NCBI RefSeq assembly: GCF_023375815.1
Contig: NZ_CP067412.1
Span: 6,324,001-6,388,000, forward strand
DNA from: Pseudomonas sp. HS6
GTDB lineage: Bacteria; Pseudomonadota; Gammaproteobacteria; Pseudomonadales; Pseudomonadaceae
Direction: 5' to 3'
Length of the DNA stretch: 64,000 nucleotides
Shown: positions 56,853-64,000 of the stretch, one piece after another
How the letters are laid out: each line of letters begins with the position of its first letter
How positions within the stretch are numbered: position 1 is the stretch's first letter
Notes under the pieces: generated by a model
The model's input: only the letters and a program-made list of their open reading frames with translations
Databases searched by the model: none
What the model was told of the DNA's origin: nothing
Translations under genes and position numbers: made by a program

Positions 56853-56882
56853 CTGCGGGAGCGAGCGGCTTCGCTCCCGCAG
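56853..56882. repeat. REP-like palindrome after speE
   Basis: CTGCGGGAGCGA and TCGCTCCCGCAG form a 30-base palindrome with a short loop about 20 bases past the speE stop. Confidence 0.8.
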
Positions 56883-56989
56883 ATGAAATGTTTTTCATGT
56901 TTCATCGGTGTAAAGCTTTTGAACGATCATTCCTGACAAAAGTCGAGATAGATATGAGCCCATTTGCGGGTTTGTTCGAGGAGGCACCA

Positions 56990-57223
56990 ATGCAAAAGTG
57001 GAAAGTCACTTTCGTGGATGATCACGGTGAAATTGTTGATGAAATCTTCGAGCGCGCGGAATGCCCCAGCGACGATGAGGCTGCCCGTCTGATCAAGGAA
57101 AAACTCCTTCCTGTCGCCGCCGCACTGGATCTCAACGATCTGGAAGGGCGAACCGCCGATGCAGGCGCCAAAAGCCTGAAAACCCAGAACAGCATCGAAA
57201 TCCGCAGCATCACTCCCGTCTGA
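56990..57223 (+). CDS. Conserved small hypothetical protein, 77 aa
   Basis: Begins MQKWKVTFVDDHGEIVDEIF and contains the acidic stretch ECPSDDEAARLIKEKLLPVA. No membrane segment. GAGGAGG nine bases before ATG 56990 decides the start over longer frames. Function unknown. Confidence 0.75.
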   Translation: MQKWKVTFVDDHGEIVDEIFERAECPSDDEAARLIKEKLLPVAAALDLNDLEGRTADAGAKSLKTQNSIEIRSITPV

Positions 57224-57434
57224 AAAACTTCTTGTCCTTAACGCACCAGGCCTTGGCAGCGGCTCTATCTTGGGGCTACTCTGCAAGCGAGATCAGCGAA
57301 CGGATCGCTAAGGTCTGGTCTTGTCAGCTACATGCTTGTTTCCCGCCGGCAACACGGTTGTCGTAGCGCCAGGGCCGTTCGGCCATGTGCAGGGAATACG
57401 GAAAGTCTATCCATCTATGCGAGGGGGACGATTC

Positions 57435-57782
57435 ATGAGCACAGCCTATCAAGAAGACATCAGCAGCAGCGTGCTGCGCCGCATGAAAGAAGGCGGTTTC
57501 GATTTTTCCCGATTCCATCCCATCGAGTTCTACGCCATTTTCCCGGACGAGGAGCGGGCGCGCAGGGCGGCAGGAAAATTTCGCGGTGAATCCATCAATG
57601 CCCAGGTCAGTGCGCGCGACGACGGCGCGTGGTCCCTGGAATTGAGCAAGGTGATGTACGCAACCTACGACGACATTGGCGATTTCGAACAGGGCTTTTC
57701 GGCGGTGGTCGAGCCCTTGGGCGGCATCATCGAAGGCTGGGGCGTGAAGCAGGAGGTGCGCAACCGCCATCGTTTGAACTGA
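57435..57782 (+). CDS. RraB-like ribonuclease E regulator
   Basis: A 115-residue protein resembling the RraB domain: MSTAYQEDISSSVLRRMKEG, then FHPIEFYAIFPDEERARRAA and the terminal YDDIGDFEQGFSAVVEPLGG with GWGVK. RraB proteins bind RNase E and change which mRNAs it degrades. The N-terminal part is shorter than in E. coli RraB, so assignment is at family level. GAGGGGG precedes ATG 57435. Confidence 0.8.
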   Translation: MSTAYQEDISSSVLRRMKEGGFDFSRFHPIEFYAIFPDEERARRAAGKFRGESINAQVSARDDGAWSLELSKVMYATYDDIGDFEQGFSAVVEPLGGIIEGWGVKQEVRNRHRLN

Positions 57783-57807
57783 TAACCCTCGCAACACGTC
57801 GAGCAGC

Positions 57808-57827
57808 GGCTGACCTTCGGGTCGGCC
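57808..57827 (+). terminator. UUCG-capped hairpin after the rraB-like gene
   Basis: GGCTGACC and GGTCGGCC pair (one G-T) around a TTCG tetraloop, followed by a T-containing stretch (GTTGTCGTTTCTG). Confidence 0.65.
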
Positions 57828-57886
57828 GTTGTCGTTTCTGCACCCTGAACATCGCACGGCAAAACCCTGAAACAAGAATTCGAGGC

Positions 57887-58065
57887 AAAAAAAAAGCCAC
57901 CTGAAGAGGTGGCTAAAAGGGAAGACCGGAAGGAGAGGAAACCGGTCAGGGTTACGGCCGGTAGGGCTGCCGGGGCAGCCCGGATCAGTGGTGCTGCGCA
58001 CTTCGTCAGGGACGTTTCGCAGCGGATGTGCGGATTATCCGCAGCCGGCGCCGGGCAGTGAAATC
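57887..58065 (-). ncRNA. Candidate small RNA with strong minus-strand terminator
   Basis: On the minus strand AGCCACCT, a four-base loop (CTTC) and AGGTGGCT are followed by nine T residues (57887-57895), an ideal terminator for an Hfq-type sRNA. No minus-strand coding gene ends there: the next minus gene to the right is several kilobases away. Just before the hairpin the transcript would carry a C/T-rich single strand (TTTCCTCTCCTTCCGGTCTT), a typical seed for binding ribosome sites. A further GGCTGCCCCGGCAGCC hairpin lies upstream. The 5' end (about 58065) is a guess from a weak -35/-10-like pair TTGCGA/TATCAC. Confidence 0.5.
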
Positions 58066-58139
58066 AACTCTGACTATGCTGGTGATAGGCGACTGCACTG
58101 CGTCGCAATGAGGCGGGGGCGATCAGGTTGGGGCATTTG

Positions 58140-58158
58140 CCGCACAGGAATGGTGCGG
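58140..58158. promoter_or_regulatory. NtrC-like enhancer site
   Basis: CCGCAC, seven bases, GTGCGG: the GCAC-N7-GTGC spacing is that of NtrC-binding sites, with perfect six-base arms. Its centre lies about 85 bases before the expected transcription start of the sigma-54 promoter downstream. Confidence 0.6.
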
Positions 58159-58208
58159 TGGTTGTGGCGTGAATATCCAACCGATTGAAATCAAAGCGTT
58201 TATGCCGA

Positions 58209-58224
58209 TGGCACGGGCCTTGCG
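58209..58224 (+). promoter_or_regulatory. Sigma-54 promoter of the ATP-grasp operon
   Basis: TGGCACGGGCCTTGCG matches the RpoN consensus TGGCAC-N5-TTGC exactly, with GG and GC ten bases apart. The start codon of the first gene is 36 bases downstream of the -12 element. The remainder of the 477-base gap (57783-58259) holds the hairpins and sRNA candidate described separately. Confidence 0.8.
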
Positions 58225-58259
58225 AAGGCCTGTATGTCCGGGGTGACAAGGAGTACGGC

Positions 58260-59669
58260 ATGATCCGCACCTATTTTGATGAAATGTACGATGCCGGCGG
58301 CCAGGTCCGCCCGCATTACCGGGAGTTTGCCCGCTGGCTGGCCGATACGCCTGACGAACTGCTGGCCCAGCGGCGACGCGAGGCCGATCTGCTGTTCCAT
58401 CGTGCCGGGATCACTTTCACGCTCTACGGGGACGAGCAAGGGACAGAACGCCTGATTCCCTTCGACACCATTCCGCGCAGCATTCCCGCCAGCGAGTGGC
58501 GGATCGTCGAGCGCGGCTGCATCCAGCGGGTCAAGGCGTTGAACATGTTCCTCGCCGACCTTTACCACGAGCAGCGCATCATCAAGGCCGGGATCATTCC
58601 CGCCGAGCAGGTGCTGGCCAACGAGCAATACCAGTTGGCGATGCAAGGGCTGGATCTGCACCGCGATATCTATTCGCACATCTCCGGCGTCGACTTGGTG
58701 CGCGACGGCGACGGCACGTATTACGTGCTCGAGGACAACCTGCGCACGCCCAGCGGCGTGAGCTACATGCTCGAAGACCGCAAGATGATGATGCGCCTGT
58801 TCCCCGAGCTGTTCGCGGCCCAGCGCATTGCCCCGATCGACCATTACCCGAACCTGTTGCTCGACACCTTGAAAAGCTCAAGTCCCATCGACGACCCGAG
58901 TGTCGTGGTGTTGACACCGGGCCGGTTCAACAGCGCGTTTTTCGAGCATGCGTTTCTCGCCCGGGAAATGGGCGTGGAACTGGTGGAGGGCGCGGATCTG
59001 TTCGTGCGCGACGACAAGGTCTTCATGCGCACCACCGACGGCCCGAAAGCGGTGGACGTGATCTACCGCCGGCTCGACGACGCGTTTCTTGATCCATTGG
59101 CCTTCCGCCCGGATTCGATGCTCGGCGTGCCGGGGCTGCTGTCGTCCTATCGCTCCGGCAACGTGGTGCTGGCCAATGCGATCGGCACCGGCGTGGCGGA
59201 TGACAAGTCGGTGTATCCGTTTGTCACCGAAATGATCCGTTTCTACCTCGACGAAGAGCCGATCCTGAAGAACGTGCCGACGTGGCAGTGCCGCAACCCG
59301 TCTGAACTTTCCCATGTACTGGCCAATCTTCCAGATCTGGTGGTCAAGGAAACCCAGGGCTCCGGCGGTTACGGAATGCTCGTGGGGCCGGCGGCGACGA
59401 CGGCGGAAATCGATGCGTTCCGCGAGCGGATCAAGGCCAAGCCCCACGCGTACATCGCGCAACCGACGCTGTCGCTGTCGACCTGTCCGACCTTTGTCGA
59501 AAACGGCATTGCGCCGCGCCATATCGACCTGCGCCCGTTCGTATTGTCCGGCCGCGAAACCCGGGTCGTGCCCGGCGGTTTGACCCGTGTCGCCCTGCGT
59601 GAAGGCTCTCTGGTGGTGAACTCATCCCAGGGCGGCGGAACCAAGGACACCTGGGTGGTCGAGGATTGA
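58260..59669 (+). CDS. Circularly permuted type 2 ATP-grasp protein
   Basis: A 469-residue protein of the permuted ATP-grasp amidoligase type, predicted to link an amino acid or amine to a peptide or carboxylate with ATP. Visible signatures: YYVLEDNLRTPSGVSYMLED, VVKETQGSGGYGMLVG (ATP-binding loop) and HIDLRPFVLSG. ATG 58260 follows AAGGAG. First gene of a three-gene operon with alpha-E and transglutaminase proteins, a set often found beside the Anbu proteasome-like protease and proposed to make and process peptide-like products. Expression should depend on RpoN and possibly NtrC. Confidence 0.93.
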   Translation: MIRTYFDEMYDAGGQVRPHYREFARWLADTPDELLAQRRREADLLFHRAGITFTLYGDEQGTERLIPFDTIPRSIPASEWRIVERGCIQRVKALNMFLADLYHEQRIIKAGIIPAEQVLANEQYQLAMQGLDLHRDIYSHISGVDLVRDGDGTYYVLEDNLRTPSGVSYMLEDRKMMMRLFPELFAAQRIAPIDHYPNLLLDTLKSSSPIDDPSVVVLTPGRFNSAFFEHAFLAREMGVELVEGADLFVRDDKVFMRTTDGPKAVDVIYRRLDDAFLDPLAFRPDSMLGVPGLLSSYRSGNVVLANAIGTGVADDKSVYPFVTEMIRFYLDEEPILKNVPTWQCRNPSELSHVLANLPDLVVKETQGSGGYGMLVGPAATTAEIDAFRERIKAKPHAYIAQPTLSLSTCPTFVENGIAPRHIDLRPFVLSGRETRVVPGGLTRVALREGSLVVNSSQGGGTKDTWVVED

Positions 59670-59681
59670 AGGAAGCCTGCC

Positions 59682-60632
59682 ATGTTAAGTAGAACTGCCT
59701 CGGATCTGTACTGGATGTCGCGTTACCTGGAGCGGGCGGAAAATCTCGCCCGCATGCTCGATGTCAGCTATTCGCTGTCGCTGATGCCGCAGGACGGCCG
59801 TGGCGACGGTTTGCACGAACTGGCGATGCCGCTGCTGATCACCGGCACGCTGGACGATTACCTGGAGCGTCACGGCGAGCTGCATGCCGAGCGATTGCTG
59901 CACTTCTTCGCGCTCGACGCGGCCAACCCGGCGAGCATCTACAGCTGCCTCGGCGCGGCGCGAGCCAGCGCCCACGCGGTGCGCGGTCGGATCACCGCCG
60001 ACATGTGGGAGAACATCAACGCCACCTGGCTGGAGATCCGCGGGATCGCCAACCAGGGCCTCAGCCGCTATGGCATGAGCCGTTTCTGTGAGTGGATCAA
60101 GGAACGTTCGCACCTGTTCCGAGGGGCGTCCTACGGCACCATCATGCGCAACGACGCGTTTCGTTTCATTCGTCTGGGTACGTTTATCGAGCGGGCGGAC
60201 AACACGCTGCGCCTGCTCGACGCCCGTTACGAAATGGCCGGCGATCAGGCCGAAGCGGTCAGTGACGGCACTGCGCACGCCTATTACCAATGGAGTGCCT
60301 TGTTGCGGGCCTTGTCATCGTTCGAGGCCTACACCGAAATCTATCGCGATGCACCCGGCGCCCGGCATGTCGCCGAACTGTTGCTGTTGCGCGCGGATGT
60401 GCCGCGCTCGCTGCGGGCCTGTACCGAAGAAATCGACCAGATTCTCGCGCAACTGCCGGGGGCCAACGGCCGTCCCGCGCAAAGGCTGGCGGCGGAAATG
60501 GACGCACGCCTGCGCTACACCGGCATCCACGAAATCCTCGAGGAAGGGCTGCACGCCTGGCTTACCGAGTTCATCCCGCTGGTGCGCCAGTTGGGCAACG
60601 CCATTCACAGTTCCTACCTGGAGGCCGCATGA
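59682..60632 (+). CDS. Alpha-E domain protein
   Basis: A 316-residue all-helical protein of the alpha-E family, which accompanies permuted ATP-grasp enzymes. It begins MLSRTASDLYWMSRYLERAE, the family hallmark, and has FIRLGTFIERADNTLRLLDA. Biochemical role unknown, thought to work with the ATP-grasp ligase. Twelve bases after the previous gene and overlapping the next by four. Confidence 0.93.
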   Translation: MLSRTASDLYWMSRYLERAENLARMLDVSYSLSLMPQDGRGDGLHELAMPLLITGTLDDYLERHGELHAERLLHFFALDAANPASIYSCLGAARASAHAVRGRITADMWENINATWLEIRGIANQGLSRYGMSRFCEWIKERSHLFRGASYGTIMRNDAFRFIRLGTFIERADNTLRLLDARYEMAGDQAEAVSDGTAHAYYQWSALLRALSSFEAYTEIYRDAPGARHVAELLLLRADVPRSLRACTEEIDQILAQLPGANGRPAQRLAAEMDARLRYTGIHEILEEGLHAWLTEFIPLVRQLGNAIHSSYLEAA

Positions 60633-61438
60633 GACTTTCCATCAGCCACGAGACCACCTATCACTACGAAGATCAGGTGCGGGCGAGCATCCAGTACCTG
60701 CGCCTGACACCCCACGACAGCGAGCGTCAGCACGTGCTGAGCTGGCAGCTCGACCTACCGCGTCCGGTACGCGCCCAGCTCGATCCGTTCGGCAACATCC
60801 TGCATGTGCTGACCATGGACGAGCCCCACGAAGCGATCATCATCGGTGCCCGTGGGCAGGTCGATATCGACGAGTTGCGTGAAGCGGAGCATGAGAGTCA
60901 GTCGGCGCTGCCGTTCCTGCGCTTCACCCGTTTGACCGAGGCGGACGAGGCGCTGCGGGCGTTTGCCGAGAAGTCCTGCAAGCAACGACGCGACCGCAAT
61001 GCACTGATCGATCTGATGCATGGGCTGAATCAGCACATGACCTATAAGCCTGGTTCCACCGAAGTCGACACCAGCGCCGCCGAGGCGTTTGCCGGGCGGG
61101 CGGGTGTTTGCCAGGACCACGCCCACGCGTTTCTGGCCTGTGCGCGCAGCCTCGGTGTGCCGTCGCGGTATGTGTCGGGTTATCTGTACAGCGAGGATTG
61201 CGAGCATCTGGCCAGCCACGCCTGGGCCGAGGCCTGGATCGATGACGCCTGGTACAGCTTCGATGTGACCAATGAACTGGCGCGGCCGGAGCGACACCTG
61301 AAACTGGCGGTGGGGCTGGATTACCTTGACGCCTGCCCGGTGCGGGGCATGCGCCGGGGCGGCGGGTCAGAGCAGATGCACGCGAAAGTGCTGGTGTCGC
61401 CGACACCCGCGCCAATCATCTCGGTGCAACAGCAGTAA
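60629..61438 (+). CDS. Transglutaminase-like cysteine protease family protein
   Basis: A 269-residue protein with an N-terminal beta-rich domain (MRLSISHETTYHYEDQVRAS) and a transglutaminase core. The catalytic triad is Cys161 (AGVCQDHAH), His197 (SHAWAEAW) and Asp212 (FDVTN). It overlaps the alpha-E gene as ATGA. It probably cleaves or joins amide bonds of the product made by the ATP-grasp protein. Confidence 0.94.
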   Translation: MRLSISHETTYHYEDQVRASIQYLRLTPHDSERQHVLSWQLDLPRPVRAQLDPFGNILHVLTMDEPHEAIIIGARGQVDIDELREAEHESQSALPFLRFTRLTEADEALRAFAEKSCKQRRDRNALIDLMHGLNQHMTYKPGSTEVDTSAAEAFAGRAGVCQDHAHAFLACARSLGVPSRYVSGYLYSEDCEHLASHAWAEAWIDDAWYSFDVTNELARPERHLKLAVGLDYLDACPVRGMRRGGGSEQMHAKVLVSPTPAPIISVQQQ

Positions 61439-61452
61439 ACGATGTTGTCGGT

Positions 61453-62280
61453 TTACTTGGCGGGCGCAACCTTGCGCCCGGCCATGTGCTGCAAATAACC
61501 CACCAGCTTCTGCAGATCCGCATCCGGTAATACTTCGGCGGAAAACCCTGGCATCTTCGCTTGCGGCCACTGGCGCAAACTCTGCGGATCGCGGATGTAG
61601 CGCTTGAGGAAGTCCGCGCCGAAATACTCGGTCGGGTTGTAAGGAATATTCAGGTCCGGCCCGAATTGCGCATCACCCGCACCATTCAGGCGATGACAGG
61701 CCAGACAGTTCTTCTGGAACAGCGCAAATCCCTGATTCACCGGGTCATCGGCCTTCAGCGCAGGATCCGGCAGCAGGGCAGGGAAGCGCTCGGCCACTGG
61801 CGCCATGCGTTTGATGCTCGCCACTTCGAACGGCCATTGTTCGGGGCTGATATGGTCGGCCTGCGGATTGGTCCACACCAGATAGAACGGCCCGGCGCTG
61901 TGTTTGCCCTCCGACAGCGGCGGCCATGGGTGAGTCGGGTCTTCGATGGCCAGCCAGGCGCGTGAACCTTGGGCGTTCAGCAATGGACCAGCTGACAGTT
62001 CGGCGGCAAAACCGTCCAGCGCTACGGCTTGCAGGTGATCTTCCGGTTTGATTCCGGTCAGCAATGCGGCCACGGGCACGGCGCGATAAGTCATGTCCTT
62101 CTTGTAGGACACGTCGTTCTTTATCGTGAGGGTTTGTACCTGAGGATGCTTGAGTAATTCCTCGGTCTGCCAGGTGCGACTGTTCGCGCCCAGTTCCAGA
62201 TTCAGCTGTGCGGCAGACAGGGGCAAGCTCAGGAGCATGGCCCCGAACAGAATGAGCGTTTTCAAGTGATCGCCGTCCAT
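61453..62280 (-). CDS. Periplasmic cytochrome c protein with N-terminal molybdopterin-like domain
   Basis: A 275-residue exported protein (hydrophobic signal LKTLILFGAMLLSLPLSAAQ). Residues about 25-165 look like the small beta domain seen next to oxidoreductase molybdopterin-binding proteins (DVSYKKDMTYRAVPVAALLT, SRAWLAIEDPTHPWPPL); the C-terminal part is a class I cytochrome c with heme motif CLACH and axial Met in AKMPGFSAEVLP. Electron carrier in the periplasm; partner unknown. Start chosen at ATG 62280; a TTG five codons later is possible. Convergent with the transglutaminase gene. Confidence 0.85.
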   Translation of the reverse strand: MDGDHLKTLILFGAMLLSLPLSAAQLNLELGANSRTWQTEELLKHPQVQTLTIKNDVSYKKDMTYRAVPVAALLTGIKPEDHLQAVALDGFAAELSAGPLLNAQGSRAWLAIEDPTHPWPPLSEGKHSAGPFYLVWTNPQADHISPEQWPFEVASIKRMAPVAERFPALLPDPALKADDPVNQGFALFQKNCLACHRLNGAGDAQFGPDLNIPYNPTEYFGADFLKRYIRDPQSLRQWPQAKMPGFSAEVLPDADLQKLVGYLQHMAGRKVAPAK

Positions 62281-62375
62281 GTCGTGGAAGTGCGCAAAGG
62301 TTGGCACAGCCACGCTGGCCCGGGTAGCGGGCCAGTCATATTTTCAGTGGCGATGAGCAAAACCTGCCGCTTGAA

Positions 62376-62471
62376 TCAGCCGATGACCTTGGTCAGATTC
62401 GGCAAAATCAACAACAGCGTCGTGGCGAAAAGAATGAGCCCTGCTTGACGAACTTTCGGTTGTTTGAACAT
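62376..62471 (-). CDS. 31-residue single-helix membrane peptide
   Basis: MFKQPKVRQAGLILFATTLL continuing to LPNLTKVIG: a short basic head then one hydrophobic helix, like known bacterial membrane micro-proteins. AAGG precedes the ATG. The frame is open further upstream, but that part lacks a start signal and is compositionally different. Function unknown; not the KdpF sequence. Confidence 0.5.
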   Translation of the reverse strand: MFKQPKVRQAGLILFATTLLLILPNLTKVIG

Positions 62472-62863
62472 GGCTTGACCGCCTTTTTTGTTATTTCCTG
62501 ATGCCTGCCTGCATATCCATGATGGCAAGCGCTGCACTTCCTGTTGAAGAACGCCTGCCTCGGCAAAACCCGACGACAACGACGTACATGTTCACCTTAG
62601 GGCCCGCGTCACGCTTGGCTTAGATCCATTTCATATGTATTTGCTACCAGGCGCGATTAAAAAGGCATGAGGCCCATTGCCAGCTTCTTTGCCGCCCTTT
62701 TGCTAGACAGCTCGCTGACCTGAACCGGTTAACCTGGCCGGGAATGACCGTCCGTCTGAGCGTGCGCGTCAACGTCATTGAGCGCTGTGGTCATTGAATC
62801 CGTGACCGTCCCGGCCAAGAGTGGAGGCACGAATTTCACTCACCGCACAGGTTCGAGAACGCC
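62472..62863. other. Intergenic region without visible gene
   Basis: About 390 bases between the micro-protein and the thiolase gene. A slightly AT-rich patch near 62630 (CATTTCATATGTATTTGCTA) could be promoter DNA, and ACCGGTTAACCTGG near 62725 is a weak palindrome. Nothing else stands out. Confidence 0.5.
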
Positions 62864-64000
62864 ATGACCCAAGCTTTGATTTTCGACGCGTTACGCACGC
62901 CCCGTGGTCGGGGCAAGGCCGACGGTTCGCTGCACAGCGTCAAACCGGTGAACCTGGTGGCCGGCCTGCTGAACGCTTTGCAGGCGCGCACGGCGCTGGA
63001 CACCAGCCAGGTCGATGACGTCGTGCTGGGTTGCGTCACACCGATTGGTGATCAGGGCTCTGACATCGCCAAGACCGCCGTGCAGGTGGCCGATTGGGAC
63101 GTTAGTGTTGCCGGCGTGCAAATCAACCGGTTCTGCGCCTCGGGGCTGGAAGCGGTGAACCTGGGGGCGATGAAAGTGCGCTCCGGGTACGAAGACCTGG
63201 TGGTGGTCGGCGGCGTCGAATCCATGTCCCGCGTGCCGATGGGCAGCGACGGTGGTGCCTGGGCGCTGGACCCGCAGACCAACCTGCACAGCCATTTCAC
63301 CCCTCAAGGCGTCGGCGCCGACCTGATCGCCACCCTTGAAGGCTTCAGCCGTCAGGACGTTGATGCCTACGCGCTGCACTCGCAACAGAAAGCCGCCCGG
63401 GCTCGGGCCGACGGTTCATTCAACAAGTCTTTGGTGCCGGTGCAGGACCAGAACGGCATCATTCTGCTCGATCACGATGAATTCATTCGTGCCGAATCGA
63501 CCCTCGAAGGCTTGGGCAAGCTCAAGCCGAGTTTTGAAATGATCGGCCAGATGGGCTTCGATGCCACGGCGTTGCGGGTCTACAGCCATGTCGAGCGCAT
63601 CAACCATGTGCACACGCCGGGCAACAGCTCGGGAATCGTTGATGGCGCGGCGCTGATGCTGATCGGCTCCGAGGCCAAGGGCCGGGCGCTGGGGCTGCAA
63701 CCCCGGGCGCGGATTGTCGCCACGGCGGTCACCAGCACCGACCCGACCATCATGCTCACCGGCCCGGCGCCGGCCACCCGCAAGGCACTGGCCAAGGCCG
63801 GGCTGCGGGTCGAAGACATCGATCTGTTTGAGGTCAACGAGGCGTTCGCCTCAGTGGTGCTGAAATTCATCAAGGACATGGCCGTCGACCCGGACAAGGT
63901 CAACGTCAATGGCGGCTCGATTGCGATGGGCCATCCACTGGGCGCTACCGGTTGCGCAATTCTCGGCACCTTGCTCGATGAACTGGAAGCCCGGCGCCTG
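62864..64000 (+). CDS. Acetyl-CoA acyltransferase (thiolase), 3' end outside window
   Basis: The first 379 residues of a thiolase that condenses or cleaves acyl-CoA with CoA. Nucleophile Cys91 is in INRFCASG, the NEAFA motif is present, and His357 is in [10 protein letters not shown]; the last ~20 residues including the C-terminal CxG motif are beyond the window edge. Probably a beta-oxidation FadA/FadI-type or acetoacetyl-CoA thiolase; often paired with a 3-hydroxyacyl-CoA dehydrogenase gene. ATG 62864 is followed by [20 protein letters not shown], the usual start. Confidence 0.93.
   Translation, partial: MTQALIFDALRTPRGRGKADGSLHSVKPVNLVAGLLNALQARTALDTSQVDDVVLGCVTPIGDQGSDIAKTAVQVADWDVSVAGVQINRFCASGLEAVNLGAMKVRSGYEDLVVVGGVESMSRVPMGSDGGAWALDPQTNLHSHFTPQGVGADLIATLEGFSRQDVDAYALHSQQKAARARADGSFNKSLVPVQDQNGIILLDHDEFIRAESTLEGLGKLKPSFEMIGQMGFDATALRVYSHVERINHVHTPGNSSGIVDGAALMLIGSEAKGRALGLQPRARIVATAVTSTDPTIMLTGPAPATRKALAKAGLRVEDIDLFEVNEAFASVVLKFIKDMAVDPDKVNVNGGSIAMGHPLGATGCAILGTLLDELEARRL

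Noticed and set aside
58064..58270. Minus-strand frame of 68 codons near the sigma-54 promoter
   Set aside because: Covers the promoter and NtrC-like site, has no ribosome site and an unusual composition; regulatory DNA explains the region better.
1..64000. tRNA, rRNA, CRISPR, complete insertion sequence or prophage
   Set aside because: No cloverleaf-type sequence, no regular spaced repeats, no transposase, integrase or phage structural genes were found on either strand.

Overview
The window is chromosomal DNA of a gamma-proteobacterium, almost certainly a Pseudomonas of the P. fluorescens group. Three things point there: GC-rich coding sequence; many copies of the GTGGGAGC/GCTCCCAC REP family, some paired as REPINs; and gene blocks that, from memory, follow P. 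aeruginosa order (prc/algO next to an EAL-CBS-GGDEF gene, apeB-rluA-minEDC-lpxL-patatin, prmB-hypothetical-hydrolase-aroC-MFS-mtn genes-speE). No tRNA, rRNA, CRISPR array, complete insertion sequence or prophage was seen.

Layout. 0-4.4 kb: the start of a metallo-beta-lactamase-fold hydrolase, then a serralysin-like M10/RTX protease gene that is broken. Near position 3380 it runs out of frame into the last codons of an Rhs core, followed by an Rhs-type C-terminal toxin domain and a probable immunity gene. 4.4-10.3 kb: a c-di-GMP enzyme, the Prc/CtpA protease and a quinone oxidoreductase. 9.7-16.1 kb: a probable operon for uptake and hydrolysis of an organic phosphorus compound (binding protein, alkaline-phosphatase-superfamily hydrolase, two permeases, ATPase, HAD phosphatase) with a divergent GntR/UTRA regulator and matching operator-like sites. 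16.5-26.6 kb: housekeeping envelope, cell-division and RNA-modification genes (MscS-type channel, ApeB, RluA, MinCDE, LpxL-like acyltransferase, patatin).

26.7-39.7 kb is a purine-salvage and urate-degradation region. It holds two tandem Tsx-like porins, an NCS2 nucleobase permease, PuuD, AllA, Alc, UraD, PuuE and UraH, so the route from urate to glyoxylate and urea is complete; an AzgA-type purine permease lies a little further on. The palindrome TTGTATACAA lies upstream of both the puuE promoter side and the AzgA permease, which suggests one shared regulator.

39.8-52.1 kb: a MarR regulator divergent from a frameshifted aminotransferase gene, folE, Smr and isochorismatase-like genes, prmB, aroC and the methionine-salvage genes mtnB-mtnD-mtnC. 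52.4-57.8 kb: a very-long-chain acyl-CoA synthetase, an ankyrin protein, small conserved proteins, speE (which makes the methylthioadenosine that the mtn genes recycle) and an RraB-like protein. 57.8-61.4 kb: a candidate small RNA on the minus strand and a three-gene operon (circularly permuted ATP-grasp, alpha-E, transglutaminase) behind a textbook sigma-54 promoter and an NtrC-like site. The window ends with a cytochrome c gene, a 31-residue membrane peptide and a truncated thiolase gene.

The most notable observations are the protease/Rhs-toxin chimera, the sigma-54/NtrC arrangement in front of the ATP-grasp operon, the adjacent small-RNA candidate, and the shared purine operators.
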